NCBI GenBank assembly: GCA_019449655.1
Contig: JAHQXD010000002.1
Location: forward strand, 64,106-128,105
Length of the DNA stretch: 64,000 bases
Source of the DNA: Ferrigenium straubiae
GTDB taxonomy: Bacteria > Pseudomonadota > Gammaproteobacteria > Burkholderiales > Gallionellaceae
Direction: 5' to 3'
Shown: in pieces, positions 51,483 through 59,383 of the stretch
Numbering within the stretch: position 1 is the first letter of the stretch
Layout of the letters: each line of letters starts with the position of its first letter
Position numbers and translations under genes: made by a program
The notes under the pieces: model-generated
Databases searched by the model: none
Told to the model about the DNA's origin: nothing
Seen by the model: the letters and a program-made list of their open reading frames with translations, nothing else

Positions 51483-53333
51483 ATGACGCTCGCTTGGCAA
51501 GACGGCCTGCCCTATTCCACGCGCTTCGGCGACGTGTATTTTTCCGCCGATTCCGGGCTCGAGGAGACGCGCCATGTGTTCCTCGCGGGCAACCGGCTCG
51601 CGGAGCGCTTCGCGGCGCTGCCTGCGGGCGAGAGCCTCGCCGTCGGCGAGACGGGTTTCGGCACCGGGCTGAATTTTCTCTGCGCCTGGCAACTGTTCGA
51701 GCGGGTGGCACCATCGGGTGCGAGCCTGGATTTTTTCAGCATCGAGAAATTTCCGCTGGACGATGATGAGCTGCGTGCCGCACTCGCGCTGTGGCCCGAG
51801 TTCGTGCCGTTCGCGGACGCGCTGCTCGCGCGCTGGCGGCGGCACGTGCCGGGCTGGAACCGCTGGGTCTTCGCCAATGGACGCGTGCGGCTCACGCTTG
51901 CGATCGGCGATGTCGCTGAAGTGCTGACGCAACTGCAGGAAGGGGTCATGGATGCGTGGTTCCTTGACGGGTTCTCCCCCGCGAGGAATCCCGAGATGTG
52001 GAGCGGGGAAGTGGTGGCGGGCATCGCCCGCGCCTCGCGCCCTGCGGCGACGCTCGCGACCTACACCAGCGCGGGCTGGGTGCGGCGCGGCCTGCAAGAG
52101 GCCGGCTTCGCGGTGGAGAGGGTGCCGGGCTTCGGGCGCAAGCGCGAGATGCTGCGCGGCCAGATGCACACTCACTCCCCCACGCGGGGAGAGGGGAGCA
52201 TGCGGAGCACGCCTGCCAGCGTCGTCGTCATCGGCGGCGGCATCGCGGGCTGTGCCGCCGCCCGCGCGCTGGCGCATCGCGGCATCGCGGTTACGCTGGT
52301 CGAGCGTGCGCCGCGGCTCGCAAGCGCGGCCTCGGGCAATCCGCGCGGCATCCTGCACGCGCGCTTCGGCGCGGGCGGCAATCCGGTGCACCGCTTCGTG
52401 CAGGCGGCCTACGGGCATGCGCTCGCGCTCATCGACGAGGTGTTGCCGGCGGATGGCGAACTGCGCGCCGAGTGCGGGCTGCTGCAGGTTGCGTTTTCGC
52501 CTAGCGAAGAGAGGCGCATCGCGAAGCTCGCCGAATATGAGTGGCCCGCGCACCTGCTGCGCCCGGTCGAGGCCGCCGAGGCGACGCGGCTCGCGGGGAT
52601 GGAGATGGCCTACGGCGGGCTGTGGTTCCCCGGCGGCGGCTGGGTCGTGCCGTCCGCGCTCTGCGCGAGGCTCGCGGACGATGAACGCATCGAACTGCGC
52701 CTCGGCCATGCGGCGGAGGCGCTGACGAAATCGGATGCGGGCTGGCGCGTGGCGGGGCGCGACGAGTGCGGCGCGAACTGGGCCGTCGAGGCCGACATCG
52801 CGGTGGTCTGCTGCGCGCACTCGGCATTGGCCTTTGAGCAGTTCGCGCATTTTCCGCTCACACCGGTGCGCGGCCAGGTCAGCCTGCTGCCCGCGACTCC
52901 GGCCAGCCGGGCCTTGCATGCGGTGGTGTGCGGCGACGGCTATTGCGCCCCGGCGCTGGACGGCATGCATGTCGCGGGCGCGACGCATGCCTTCGGCGAC
53001 GAGTCGCCCGGGGTGCGCGCCGCCGAGCACGAAGACAATCTCGCGAAACTTGCCGCACATTCGCCGGCCCTGCGCGCGGCGCTCGGCGAGGTGGATATCC
53101 AAAAACTGGAAGGCCGTGCCGCGATGCGCTGCTCGGCGCCCCTCGCGATGCCGCTCGTGGGCGAGGTGCAGCCAATGCTCTATTGCAGCCTCGCGCACGG
53201 TACGCGCGGTCTCATCAGCGCGGGGCTGGCCGGCGAGATCGTTGCGGCGCTGGCCTGCGGCCAGTTGCCGCCGCTGCCCCTGCCCATCTTCGCGGCGCTG
53301 GCGCCCGATTTGCGCGCCAAAAAGGTCGGGTGA
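51483..53333 (+). CDS. mnmC: Bifunctional tRNA mnm5s2U34 biosynthesis protein MnmC
   Basis: A 616-residue fusion. The N-terminal MnmD methyltransferase (about residues 1-230) has VGETGFGTGLNFLCAW and DAWFLDGFSPARNPEMW. The C-terminal FAD oxidoreductase starts at about residue 242 with VVVIGGGIAGCAAARAL and has GNPRGILHARFG. Together they turn cmnm5s2U34 into mnm5s2U34 in tRNA. The linker (HTHSPTRGEGSMRS) is encoded by a small hairpin repeat. The same linker position varies in the family. Confidence 0.96.
   Translation: MTLAWQDGLPYSTRFGDVYFSADSGLEETRHVFLAGNRLAERFAALPAGESLAVGETGFGTGLNFLCAWQLFERVAPSGASLDFFSIEKFPLDDDELRAALALWPEFVPFADALLARWRRHVPGWNRWVFANGRVRLTLAIGDVAEVLTQLQEGVMDAWFLDGFSPARNPEMWSGEVVAGIARASRPAATLATYTSAGWVRRGLQEAGFAVERVPGFGRKREMLRGQMHTHSPTRGEGSMRSTPASVVVIGGGIAGCAAARALAHRGIAVTLVERAPRLASAASGNPRGILHARFGAGGNPVHRFVQAAYGHALALIDEVLPADGELRAECGLLQVAFSPSEERRIAKLAEYEWPAHLLRPVEAAEATRLAGMEMAYGGLWFPGGGWVVPSALCARLADDERIELRLGHAAEALTKSDAGWRVAGRDECGANWAVEADIAVVCCAHSALAFEQFAHFPLTPVRGQVSLLPATPASRALHAVVCGDGYCAPALDGMHVAGATHAFGDESPGVRAAEHEDNLAKLAAHSPALRAALGEVDIQKLEGRAAMRCSAPLAMPLVGEVQPMLYCSLAHGTRGLISAGLAGEIVAALACGQLPPLPLPIFAALAPDLRAKKVG
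52166..52199. repeat. Hairpin repeat in the mnmC interdomain linker
   Basis: CTCCCCCACGCGGGGAGAGG lies in the stretch 52175-52197 and folds as CTCCCC/GGGGAG. It is read in frame as SPTRGEGS between the two enzyme domains, the second example in the window of a dispersed hairpin tolerated in a linker. Confidence 0.5.
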
Positions 53334-53398
53334 ATCCGAAACCATGGGGTTGGGGTAACATATCCGAATGGTTTTTATGGCCAGATATCAGGGATGAA

Positions 53399-53758
53399 AT
53401 GACGAAGTCCAAGCAACTCGCGGCGCTGATCGGCCCTACCGTGATGGTACTCGCCGCCTCCGAGGCGATGAACCTCCGGATCTGGGCGGTCAACATTGCC
53501 CCCATCACTTACCTGAACGGCACGATATTGTTCGTCGCGGGCCTGGCCATCATCCGCGTGCATAATTACTGGGGGCCTCGCTGGCCGGTAATGGTGACGC
53601 TCACGGGGTGGTTTGCCCTGCTCATCGGCCTGTACCGCATGTTTGCTCCGCAGGCTCAACAGGCGGGGCAGAATTTCGCCACCTATGTGTTGCTGGCGGT
53701 GCTCTTCGTGATGGGAGCCTTTCTGGCCTTCAAGGGCTACAGCCGCAAAGAGGGCTGA
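53399..53758 (+). CDS. Small integral membrane protein
   Basis: A 119-residue protein with four hydrophobic segments: IGPTVMVLAASEAMNL, GTILFVAGLAIIRVHNYW, WPVMVTLTGWFALLIGLY and FATYVLLAVLFVMGAFLAF. I recognise no named family. An ATG at 53399 fits the first segment; longer frames upstream cover mnmC and are shadows. It is 65 bp after mnmC and 48 bp before pepD. Confidence 0.8.
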   Translation: MTKSKQLAALIGPTVMVLAASEAMNLRIWAVNIAPITYLNGTILFVAGLAIIRVHNYWGPRWPVMVTLTGWFALLIGLYRMFAPQAQQAGQNFATYVLLAVLFVMGAFLAFKGYSRKEG

Positions 53759-53806
53759 TCGAAACAGCGTGTATTCTTGACCGCAATAATCAACTGGAGA
53801 GCTACC

Positions 53807-55258
53807 TTGCAGAACCTACAACCGCACCCGGTCTGGGCGCACTTCGCCGCGCTGTGCGCGATCCCGCATCCTTCGTATCACGAAGCGGCGCTGCGCGAAC
53901 ACCTGAGCGAGTGGGCGCGGGCGCACAGCATCGCCGCCGTCGTCGATGGTGCGGGCAACCTGATCCTGAAAAAGCCCGGCAGCCCCGGCTGTGAATCGCT
54001 GCCCGGCGTGATCCTGCAGGGCCACCTCGACATGGTGTGCGAGGCCAATTCCGGCACGCAGCACGACTTCGAGCGCGATGCCATCAAGGCAGTGGTGCAC
54101 GACGGCTGGGTAGTGGCTGAGGGCACCACGCTGGGCGCGGACAACGGCATCGGGGTCGCGCTCGCGCTGGCCGCGCTGCAAGAGCCGAGCCTGGTCCATC
54201 CGCCGCTGGAGGTGCTGCTCACGGTCAACGAGGAATCGGGCATGGACGGCGCGCGCGGGCTCGCGCCCGGCACCCTGCAGGGCAAGATGCTGGTCAACCT
54301 CGATACCGAGGAGTGGGGGCATTTTTACCTGGGCTGTGCGGGCGGCGTGGACGTGGAGGTGCGCCACGACTGCGCACGGGAAGAGGTGCCGCCGGACTAT
54401 GCGCTGCTGCGCTTCGAGGTGTCCGGGCTGCGCGGCGGCCACTCCGGCATCGACATCCATCTCGTGCGCGGCAACGCGATCAAGCTGCTGGCGGAGGCGC
54501 TGCGCGACCTGTCCGCGCACACCGACCTGCGCCTGATCGAGATGAAGGGCGGTACGGCACGCAACGCGATTCCGCGCGAGGCCTATGCGGTCTGCGCGCT
54601 GCCCGAAGCGATCGCATCGACGATCGACGAGTGGGTGCGGCACCGCCACGAGGCATGGCGGCAGCGTTATGTGGAGGAGGATGCGAACGTGACGTTCGCC
54701 TGCCGGCATGACGACGCGCCGCCGGACAGAGCCATTTTGCGCGTGGAGCAGGAGCGCCTGCTCGCTTTCCTAGACACCACCGCGAGCGGGGTCGAGCGCA
54801 TGAGCGAGGACTTCCCCGGCGTAACCGACACCTCGGCCAACCTCGGCGTATGCGCGCTGGAGCAGGGCGCGTTCAAGGCGACGTTCAAGGTGCGTTCGCT
54901 GAGTGATGCGCGCGCCGATGCGCTGGCCGGCAAGCTGGTTTCCCGCGCGGCCGGCTACGGCCTGCGGGCCTGGAAGGACGGTGCGTATCCGGGCTGGACG
55001 CCGAACCCGTCCTCCGGCTTGCTCGCGCTGTGCCAGCGGGTCTACACGAAACAGTTCGGCCAACCCGCCGGCCTGCAGGTGATCCACGCCGGGCTGGAAT
55101 GCGGCCTGCTCGCCGCGAGCCATCCGCATCTGGACATGATCTCCTTCGGCCCCGACATCCGCGGCGCGCATGCGCCCGGCGAGCGGGTGGAGATCGAATC
55201 GGTCGCGCGCTGCTGGACTTTGCTCAAGGCGGTGCTACATGAATTGGCTACGGCCTAG
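53807..55258 (+). CDS. pepD: Cytosol nonspecific dipeptidase (aminoacyl-histidine dipeptidase)
   Basis: A 483-residue M20-family zinc peptidase. Metal-site motifs are GHLDMVCEAN, GADNGIGVA, NEESGMDGARG and LDTEEW; the dimerisation/lid domain follows (about 205-390) with GGHSGIDI. It hydrolyses dipeptides such as Xaa-His. The TTG at 53807 is chosen because GGAGA at 53796-53800 is well spaced from it; a TTG ten codons earlier has no such site. No ATG is available near the N-terminus. Confidence 0.93.
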   Translation: MQNLQPHPVWAHFAALCAIPHPSYHEAALREHLSEWARAHSIAAVVDGAGNLILKKPGSPGCESLPGVILQGHLDMVCEANSGTQHDFERDAIKAVVHDGWVVAEGTTLGADNGIGVALALAALQEPSLVHPPLEVLLTVNEESGMDGARGLAPGTLQGKMLVNLDTEEWGHFYLGCAGGVDVEVRHDCAREEVPPDYALLRFEVSGLRGGHSGIDIHLVRGNAIKLLAEALRDLSAHTDLRLIEMKGGTARNAIPREAYAVCALPEAIASTIDEWVRHRHEAWRQRYVEEDANVTFACRHDDAPPDRAILRVEQERLLAFLDTTASGVERMSEDFPGVTDTSANLGVCALEQGAFKATFKVRSLSDARADALAGKLVSRAAGYGLRAWKDGAYPGWTPNPSSGLLALCQRVYTKQFGQPAGLQVIHAGLECGLLAASHPHLDMISFGPDIRGAHAPGERVEIESVARCWTLLKAVLHELATA

Positions 55259-55274
55259 GCAGTGCCCCAGCGGA

Positions 55275-55280
55275 TATAAT
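55275..55280 (+). promoter_or_regulatory. Consensus -10 (TATAAT) for the PsiF-like gene
   Basis: TATAAT within GCGGATATAATGCG, 72 bp before the ATG at 55352. No clear -35 at 17 bp. The downstream gene has its own terminator, so it is probably a single-gene transcript. Confidence 0.5.
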
Positions 55281-55351
55281 GCGCGCGCACTGGCCTGGTG
55301 CTGCTGTCCGGGCCGTGCAGCATAGTCAAATCATTTTCCCAGGAGAACCTT

Positions 55352-55606
55352 ATGAAAAAACTCATCATCGTTGCCCTTGTCGCCCTGTTTGCCGCTAACA
55401 GCGCGCTGGCCGCTGACGATTGCGCGGCCAAGGCTGCCGAGAAGAAGCTGGCCGGCGCAGCCAAGAACAGCTTCATGAAGAAATGCGAGAAGGATGCCGC
55501 CGCCGCGCCTTCCTGCGAAGCTCGCGCTGCCGAGAAGAAGCTGGCCGGTGCGGCGAAGAACAGCTTTATGAAGAAGTGCGAGAAGGACGCTGCCGCTGCC
55601 AAGTAA
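55352..55606 (+). CDS. PsiF repeat family exported protein
   Basis: An 84-residue protein with signal peptide MKKLIIVALVALFAANSALA. The mature part is two near-identical units, each with CxAxAAEKKLAGAAKNSFMK followed by KCEKDAAAA, so two cysteines per unit. This is the PsiF repeat (phosphate-starvation-inducible protein family) whose function is unknown. The ribosome binding site AGGAG is at 55341-55345. The paired repeats differ by only a few residues, pointing to a recent internal duplication. Confidence 0.92.
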   Translation: MKKLIIVALVALFAANSALAADDCAAKAAEKKLAGAAKNSFMKKCEKDAAAAPSCEARAAEKKLAGAAKNSFMKKCEKDAAAAK

Positions 55607-55625
55607 GCAGGCGGTTTTTTAACGG

Positions 55626-55659
55626 ACGGGCAAGGCTTGCGCCTTGCCCGTTTTGTTTT
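55626..55659 (+). terminator. Intrinsic terminator after the PsiF-like gene
   Basis: Perfect 11-bp stem ACGGGCAAGGC / GCCTTGCCCGT with a TTGC loop, then TTTGTTTT. Confidence 0.92.
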
Positions 55660-55847
55660 CGGCAGCATCCGTGTGGCCTGGCCAGAGTTGGCAGCCTACG
55701 CCTTCTTGCCCTGCGGTCCTCTACATAAACGACCTACTTCACCCGTGCGAGGCGGGATAGTAGATTGCAAACACGTAAATGCTCATCCCTCGCTTGGTGA
55801 GCATGTTCTGCACAGCGATCCTTCTTACAGAATGCGGAGGCAGGGCT

Positions 55848-56318
55848 ATGAGTGAGGATCTGCGGCAACTGATAGAGGAAGCGACGCGGCTGGAGCTTAA
55901 TATGGCCGAGGTCTACCTCGGCTTCCATCATCTGTTCCCCGATGACGCGCGCTTCTGGTGGAAGCTGGGCATCGAGGAAAAAAATCATGCGGCCCTGCTC
56001 ATGAGCGGGAAACAGTATTTCCTGGAGGCGGGGATGTTTCCGGCCGAGTTGGTAGGCACCTCGCTGGCAACCTTGAAGAGCCTGAGCGGCGAGCTGGAAG
56101 GTGTCATCGGGCGCTGGGGAAGGCCTCGCCTGTCGAGGGCCGATGCATTCGATCTGGCCATCAGGCTGGAAGACTCGGCGGGGGAAATACATTTCCAGCA
56201 TGCCATGCATGAAACAGAGCATCCCTCGAAAGCCATCAAGTTATTCCAGAGCCTGAATGAGGCCGATCTGGATCACGCCGACAGGATACGCAGCTACATG
56301 CGCCTGGCGAGCCTCTAA
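55848..56318 (+). CDS. Ferritin-like/rubrerythrin-like helical protein
   Basis: A 156-residue helical protein. Spaced carboxylates and histidines recall a di-iron ferritin-like fold: ELNMAEVYLGFHHLF in helix 1, GIEEKNHAALL in helix 2, LAIRLEDSAGEIHFQHAMHE in helix 3 and EADLDHADRI in helix 4. It could bind a metal pair but the family is not certain. The start MSEDLRQLIEEATRLE is preferred to an upstream in-frame ATG. It converges on rsuA with only 2 bp between stops. Confidence 0.75.
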   Translation: MSEDLRQLIEEATRLELNMAEVYLGFHHLFPDDARFWWKLGIEEKNHAALLMSGKQYFLEAGMFPAELVGTSLATLKSLSGELEGVIGRWGRPRLSRADAFDLAIRLEDSAGEIHFQHAMHETEHPSKAIKLFQSLNEADLDHADRIRSYMRLASL

Positions 56319-56320
56319 GA

Positions 56321-57037
56321 TCAGTACGGCTTCAGCAGCGCCAGTTGCGCTGTATCGAGGTAGCACCATTCGCCCTCGGCCAGTCCCAGCTCATCGAGTT
56401 TCAGCAGGCCGATCTGTGTACGGCGCAGCGCGACGCAGTGGTTGCCGGCGGCTGCCAGCATGCGTTTTACCTGATGGTATTTGCCCTGCTCCAGCACGAT
56501 CTCGATCTGGTGGTCATCGATCATGCGGCAAGTCACCGCCGCCAGCGGCGCAGGTTCGTCGTGCAGCTTCACGCCACGCAACAGTTGCGCGACCAGTTCA
56601 GGTGTGACCGGGTCATGCGTGATGGCGGCATAGACCTTGGGCACATGGTGTTTGGGCGAGGACTGTTTGTGGATGAACGGCCCGTCATCCGACATCAGCA
56701 GCAGACCGGTGGTGTCGTGGTCGAGGCGGCCGACCGGTTGCACGTCGCGCCGCGTGAATTGCTCCGGCAGGATGGTCAGCACGCCGGGATGGTGACTGGC
56801 CTTGCGCGAGCATTCGAAATTGGCCGGCTTGTTCAGCGCGATATAGACATGCTCGCGATAAGTCCACGCCTCGCCATAGAGGGTGAATTCGAGGCCATCG
56901 GTCTCGATGGCGAGGCGGCTGTCCCGGACGACTTTGCCGGCGATGCTCACCTCGCCCTCGGCGATCAGCTGGCTGCACCACTTGCGGGTGCCAAAGCCCT
57001 GCGATTGCAGGATGCGGTCCAGGGTTAGTTTGCTCAT
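56321..57037 (-). CDS. rsuA: 16S rRNA pseudouridine(516) synthase RsuA
   Basis: A 238-residue enzyme with an N-terminal S4 domain (LDRILQSQGFGTRKWCSQLI) and a RsuA-type catalytic domain; the catalytic Asp is in VGRLDHDTTGLLLMS. The signature KPANFECS and GKYHQVKRMLAAAGN are typical of RsuA. It modifies U516 of 16S rRNA; RluE/RluF-type assignment is less likely. Confidence 0.92.
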   Translation of the reverse strand: MSKLTLDRILQSQGFGTRKWCSQLIAEGEVSIAGKVVRDSRLAIETDGLEFTLYGEAWTYREHVYIALNKPANFECSRKASHHPGVLTILPEQFTRRDVQPVGRLDHDTTGLLLMSDDGPFIHKQSSPKHHVPKVYAAITHDPVTPELVAQLLRGVKLHDEPAPLAAVTCRMIDDHQIEIVLEQGKYHQVKRMLAAAGNHCVALRRTQIGLLKLDELGLAEGEWCYLDTAQLALLKPY

Positions 57038-57077
57038 GTCGTGACTGTAGCGGTATCGGGGTGCGGTTCGGGATCGG

Positions 57078-57455
57078 TCAGCCCGGAAATTTTCCGTCCA
57101 CGTAGAACCATTGCCCTTCCTCGCGCACGAAATTGCTGATCTCGTGCAGGCGATGGGCGCGGCCGCCGATCTTGTAGCGCGCGACGAATTCTACCGTGGC
57201 GCGGTCCGCCGATTCCGCGTGGTGCTTCTTCACTTCCAGCCCCAGCCACCTGGCGTCGTCCGCCGCGAGGTCAAGCGCGGCGGGGCGGGTGCTCGGGTGC
57301 CAGGTGGCAAGCAGGTAGGCTTCCAGCTTGAGCGCATAGGCGCTGTAGCGCGAGCGCATCAGGGCCGCTGCATCCGGCGCGGGCACGCCGCCGTGGTAGC
57401 GGCCGCAGCAGGCGGCGTAGTCCGCTGCGCCGCAGGGACAGGGCTTTGCGGCCAT
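57078..57455 (-). CDS. YchJ-like protein with SEC-C metal-binding motif
   Basis: A 125-residue UPF0225/YchJ-type protein. The N-terminal zinc-binding SEC-C-like motif is CPCGAADYAACCGRYHGG, followed by the family's LMRSRYSAYAL and the NTF2-like half ending in FVREEGQWFYVDG. Its function is unknown. The start overlaps the yaeQ stop by one base. The longer N-terminal frame is a shadow of yaeQ. Confidence 0.92.
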   Translation of the reverse strand: MAAKPCPCGAADYAACCGRYHGGVPAPDAAALMRSRYSAYALKLEAYLLATWHPSTRPAALDLAADDARWLGLEVKKHHAESADRATVEFVARYKIGGRAHRLHEISNFVREEGQWFYVDGKFPG

Positions 57456-58000
57456 TAGCGGAACTCGCCCTGCCATACCACCGGCTCGATCTCGATCATG
57501 CCGGCGTCGCTGGTCATCATGATATGACCCTCCTGCATCGTGCATTGCAGTTGCATGGTGCGGCTGGCCAGCGCGGCGAGCGCCAGCGTGGTTTCGCCGG
57601 CCAGGTTGAGCACGGTGAGGTTGTTCAGGCGCTGCAGCTTGGCGCGGTTTTCATTCCACCAGATATTCGCCGCGCGGCCGTAGCTGACGACCACGACTTG
57701 CGCGGCGCGTCCGCTGGCTTTGCGGAGCGCGCGCTCGTCGGGCAGGCCGACTTCGATCCAGCGTTCGATCGCGCCGGTGAGGTCCTTCCGCCACAGGTCG
57801 GGCTCCTCGTCGCTGCTCAGACCCTTGCCGAAAGCCAGCGCTTCATCGGCGTACAGCGCGAAGGCGAGCAGGCGCACCATCATGCGCTCGTCGGTTTCCG
57901 AAGGGTGTCGCGCCAGGGTAAGTGAGTGGTCGGCGTAATAGTGCCGGTCCATGTCGGCGATCTGGAGGGCGGCTTTGAAGACGGTCGATTTGATGGCCAT
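57455..58000 (-). CDS. yaeQ: YaeQ family protein
   Basis: A 181-residue protein starting MAIKSTVFKAALQIADMDRH, the YaeQ hallmark, with ETDERMMVRLLAFALYA and the PD-(D/E)xK-like core EPDLWRKDLTGAIERWIEVG. YaeQ has a nuclease-like fold but unknown activity. Translationally coupled to the ychJ-like gene. The upstream region is shared with a divergent leader transcript. Confidence 0.93.
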   Translation of the reverse strand: MAIKSTVFKAALQIADMDRHYYADHSLTLARHPSETDERMMVRLLAFALYADEALAFGKGLSSDEEPDLWRKDLTGAIERWIEVGLPDERALRKASGRAAQVVVVSYGRAANIWWNENRAKLQRLNNLTVLNLAGETTLALAALASRTMQLQCTMQEGHIMMTSDAGMIEIEPVVWQGEFR

Positions 58001-58119
58001 GGATACGTTCGGATGGATACTGTGCAGGTGCGCATTCTATCAGGGAGCACCAGGCATCCCGGATCTCGCTGGATGCAGCAAGTTTGACACACCCTCTCAC
58101 GCTCCCTGATAATCCCCTC
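58001..58119. promoter_or_regulatory. Divergent promoter region, yaeQ and the EamA leader
   Basis: On the plus strand TTGACA (58084-58089) is followed by TGATAA/GATAAT (58107-58113) with 17-18 bp spacing, a near-consensus sigma-70 promoter. The predicted transcription start is close to 58120, the A of the leader-peptide ATG. On the minus strand the yaeQ promoter must lie in 58001-58080, where I picked out no clear element. Confidence 0.7.
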
Positions 58120-58209
58120 ATGATTTCGCTCTCCGCATTCCATCCCGTCCGAGCACCCGCCGCCGTGCGCATGGCGTGGCGCTTCGCGTTTCGTGGCCTG
58201 GAGAGTTAG
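58120..58209 (+). CDS. 29-residue leader peptide, likely leaderless
   Basis: Reads MISLSAFHPVRAPAAVRMAW then RFAFRGLES and stop. It has five Arg, three Phe and one Trp among 29 residues. The ATG coincides with the predicted transcription start, so it would be translated from a leaderless RNA, as is known for trp leader peptides of some proteobacteria. Its last codons (58189-58199) copy the 3' arm of the downstream terminator. The regulating amino acid is not certain. It is a regulatory ORF by position and RNA structure rather than by homology. Confidence 0.6.
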   Translation: MISLSAFHPVRAPAAVRMAWRFAFRGLES

Positions 58210-58272
58210 CGTTTAAGCAATAGTCGCTTCGGTTGTTTCCAAAGGGCCACGGAATGTTTCTGTGGCCTTTTT
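58189..58272 (+). promoter_or_regulatory. Attenuator: competing antiterminator and terminator
   Basis: Three segments: A, TTTCGTGGCCT at 58189-58199 in the leader ORF; B, GGGCCACGGAA at 58244-58254; C, TTCTGTGGCCTTTTT at 58258-58272. B:C is a strong terminator stem with a T run through 58278. A:B is an 11-bp alternative stem (two G-U pairs). A ribosome finishing the leader ORF at 58209 covers A and favours termination; stalling before A, or no translation, frees A to pair with B and lets transcription reach the EamA gene. Confidence 0.8.
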
Positions 58273-58292
58273 GTTTTTTATGTTGGAGAAAT

Positions 58293-59180
58293 ATGTCGTT
58301 GCCCGCAGCCTTTGTTTCGGTGATCCTGATCTGGTCCACCACGCCGCTCGCCATCAAGTGGAGCGCGCTGGGCTTCGGGCCAAGCTTTGCGGTGTTCTCG
58401 CGCATGGCAGCCGGCGCCTTGCTGTGTGCGGTGCTGCTTGCGCTGCTGCGCGTGCGTCTTCCGTTGCACCGCAAGGCGCTGCTGAGCTATGCGGCGAGCG
58501 GGCTGAGCATGTTTGGTGCGATGGCGCTGACTTACTGGTCGGCGCAATACGTCAGCTCGGGCATGATCTCGGTGCTGTTCGGCCTGTCGCCGCTGATCAC
58601 CAGCCTGGGGGCGGCGCTCTGGCTGAAGGAGGAGGCGCTTACGCCGACCAAGCTGGCTGGCATGCTGCTGGGTGTGCTCGGCCTGGCGCTGGTGTTTCGC
58701 GGCGGGATGGGGCTGGGCGATGGAGCTGCTCTCGGGCTGGCGGCGCTGTTCGCTGCGGTGGCGGTGCAATCGCTGGGGCTGGTGTGGATCAAGCGCATCG
58801 GCGACGACAGCCCGCCGCTGGCAACGACGCTGGGCAGCCTGGTCGTTTCCCTGCCGCTGTTCTTCGCCGCATGGTGGTTGGACGATGGGAGCCTGCCGGC
58901 GGCATGGCCGGAGCGCGCGCTCGCGGCGACCCTGTATCTAGGTGTGTTTGGTTCGGTGCTTGGGTTTGCGCTGTATTACTACATGATCAAGCATATGGAG
59001 ACGGGGCGCATTGCGCTGATCACGCTGGTCACGCCGGTGCTGGCCTTGCTGCTGGGGCATGGGCTGAACAACGAGGTGGTGCTGCCGCAGGTGTGGCTGG
59101 GAACGGGGAGCATCATCCTGGGTCTGTGCCTGCATCGCTGGGGCGGGCAATGGCTGGCGTATTTGCGTGCCCGTGGCTAG
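58293..59180 (+). CDS. EamA/DMT family transporter
   Basis: A 295-residue permease with ten hydrophobic segments in two EamA repeats (FVSVILIWSTTPLAIKWSAL; second half from about residue 145). EamA proteins export amino acids and other metabolites. The ATG at 58293 has a GGAG site at 58285-58288, placed after the attenuator; a longer frame upstream overlaps the terminator and is not used. The attenuator suggests control by translation of the leader peptide, as for an amino-acid exporter or importer. Confidence 0.92.
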   Translation: MSLPAAFVSVILIWSTTPLAIKWSALGFGPSFAVFSRMAAGALLCAVLLALLRVRLPLHRKALLSYAASGLSMFGAMALTYWSAQYVSSGMISVLFGLSPLITSLGAALWLKEEALTPTKLAGMLLGVLGLALVFRGGMGLGDGAALGLAALFAAVAVQSLGLVWIKRIGDDSPPLATTLGSLVVSLPLFFAAWWLDDGSLPAAWPERALAATLYLGVFGSVLGFALYYYMIKHMETGRIALITLVTPVLALLLGHGLNNEVVLPQVWLGTGSIILGLCLHRWGGQWLAYLRARG

Positions 59181-59383
59181 GGGCGCGCCTTGCCGGTCGC
59201 ATCGGCGGCAGGGGCAAAAATAATGGCAAAAGCCACACCAAAAAAAGTAGAATAGCCCGAAAGTGCCGGTGGTTCGGCCGCGATAACCTCGGGGGTGATT
59301 TTGGTTGAGTTTTGTATGGAAAGCGTGGGCGGTTTCATGAAAAACAGACATGAATTCCCCCATGCCTGTTCTGATAGTTCGTT
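59181..59383 (+). other. Intergenic region before the cyclase-FHA gene
   Basis: A 203-bp gap without a gene. GTAGAAT at 59249-59255 could be a -10 element. No hairpin followed by a T run was seen after the EamA gene. Confidence 0.35.

Noticed and set aside
50955..53345. 796-codon minus-strand open frame over mnmC
   Set aside because: Shadow of MnmC; composition typical of antisense of GC-rich coding sequence.
55352..55606. Possible CRISPR-like or tandem DNA repeat
   Set aside because: The repetition comes from two PsiF protein units, coding and with only two copies.
58118..58474. 118-codon minus-strand open frame upstream of the EamA gene
   Set aside because: It covers the attenuator and the start of the permease gene in antisense, with no ribosome binding site or family motif.
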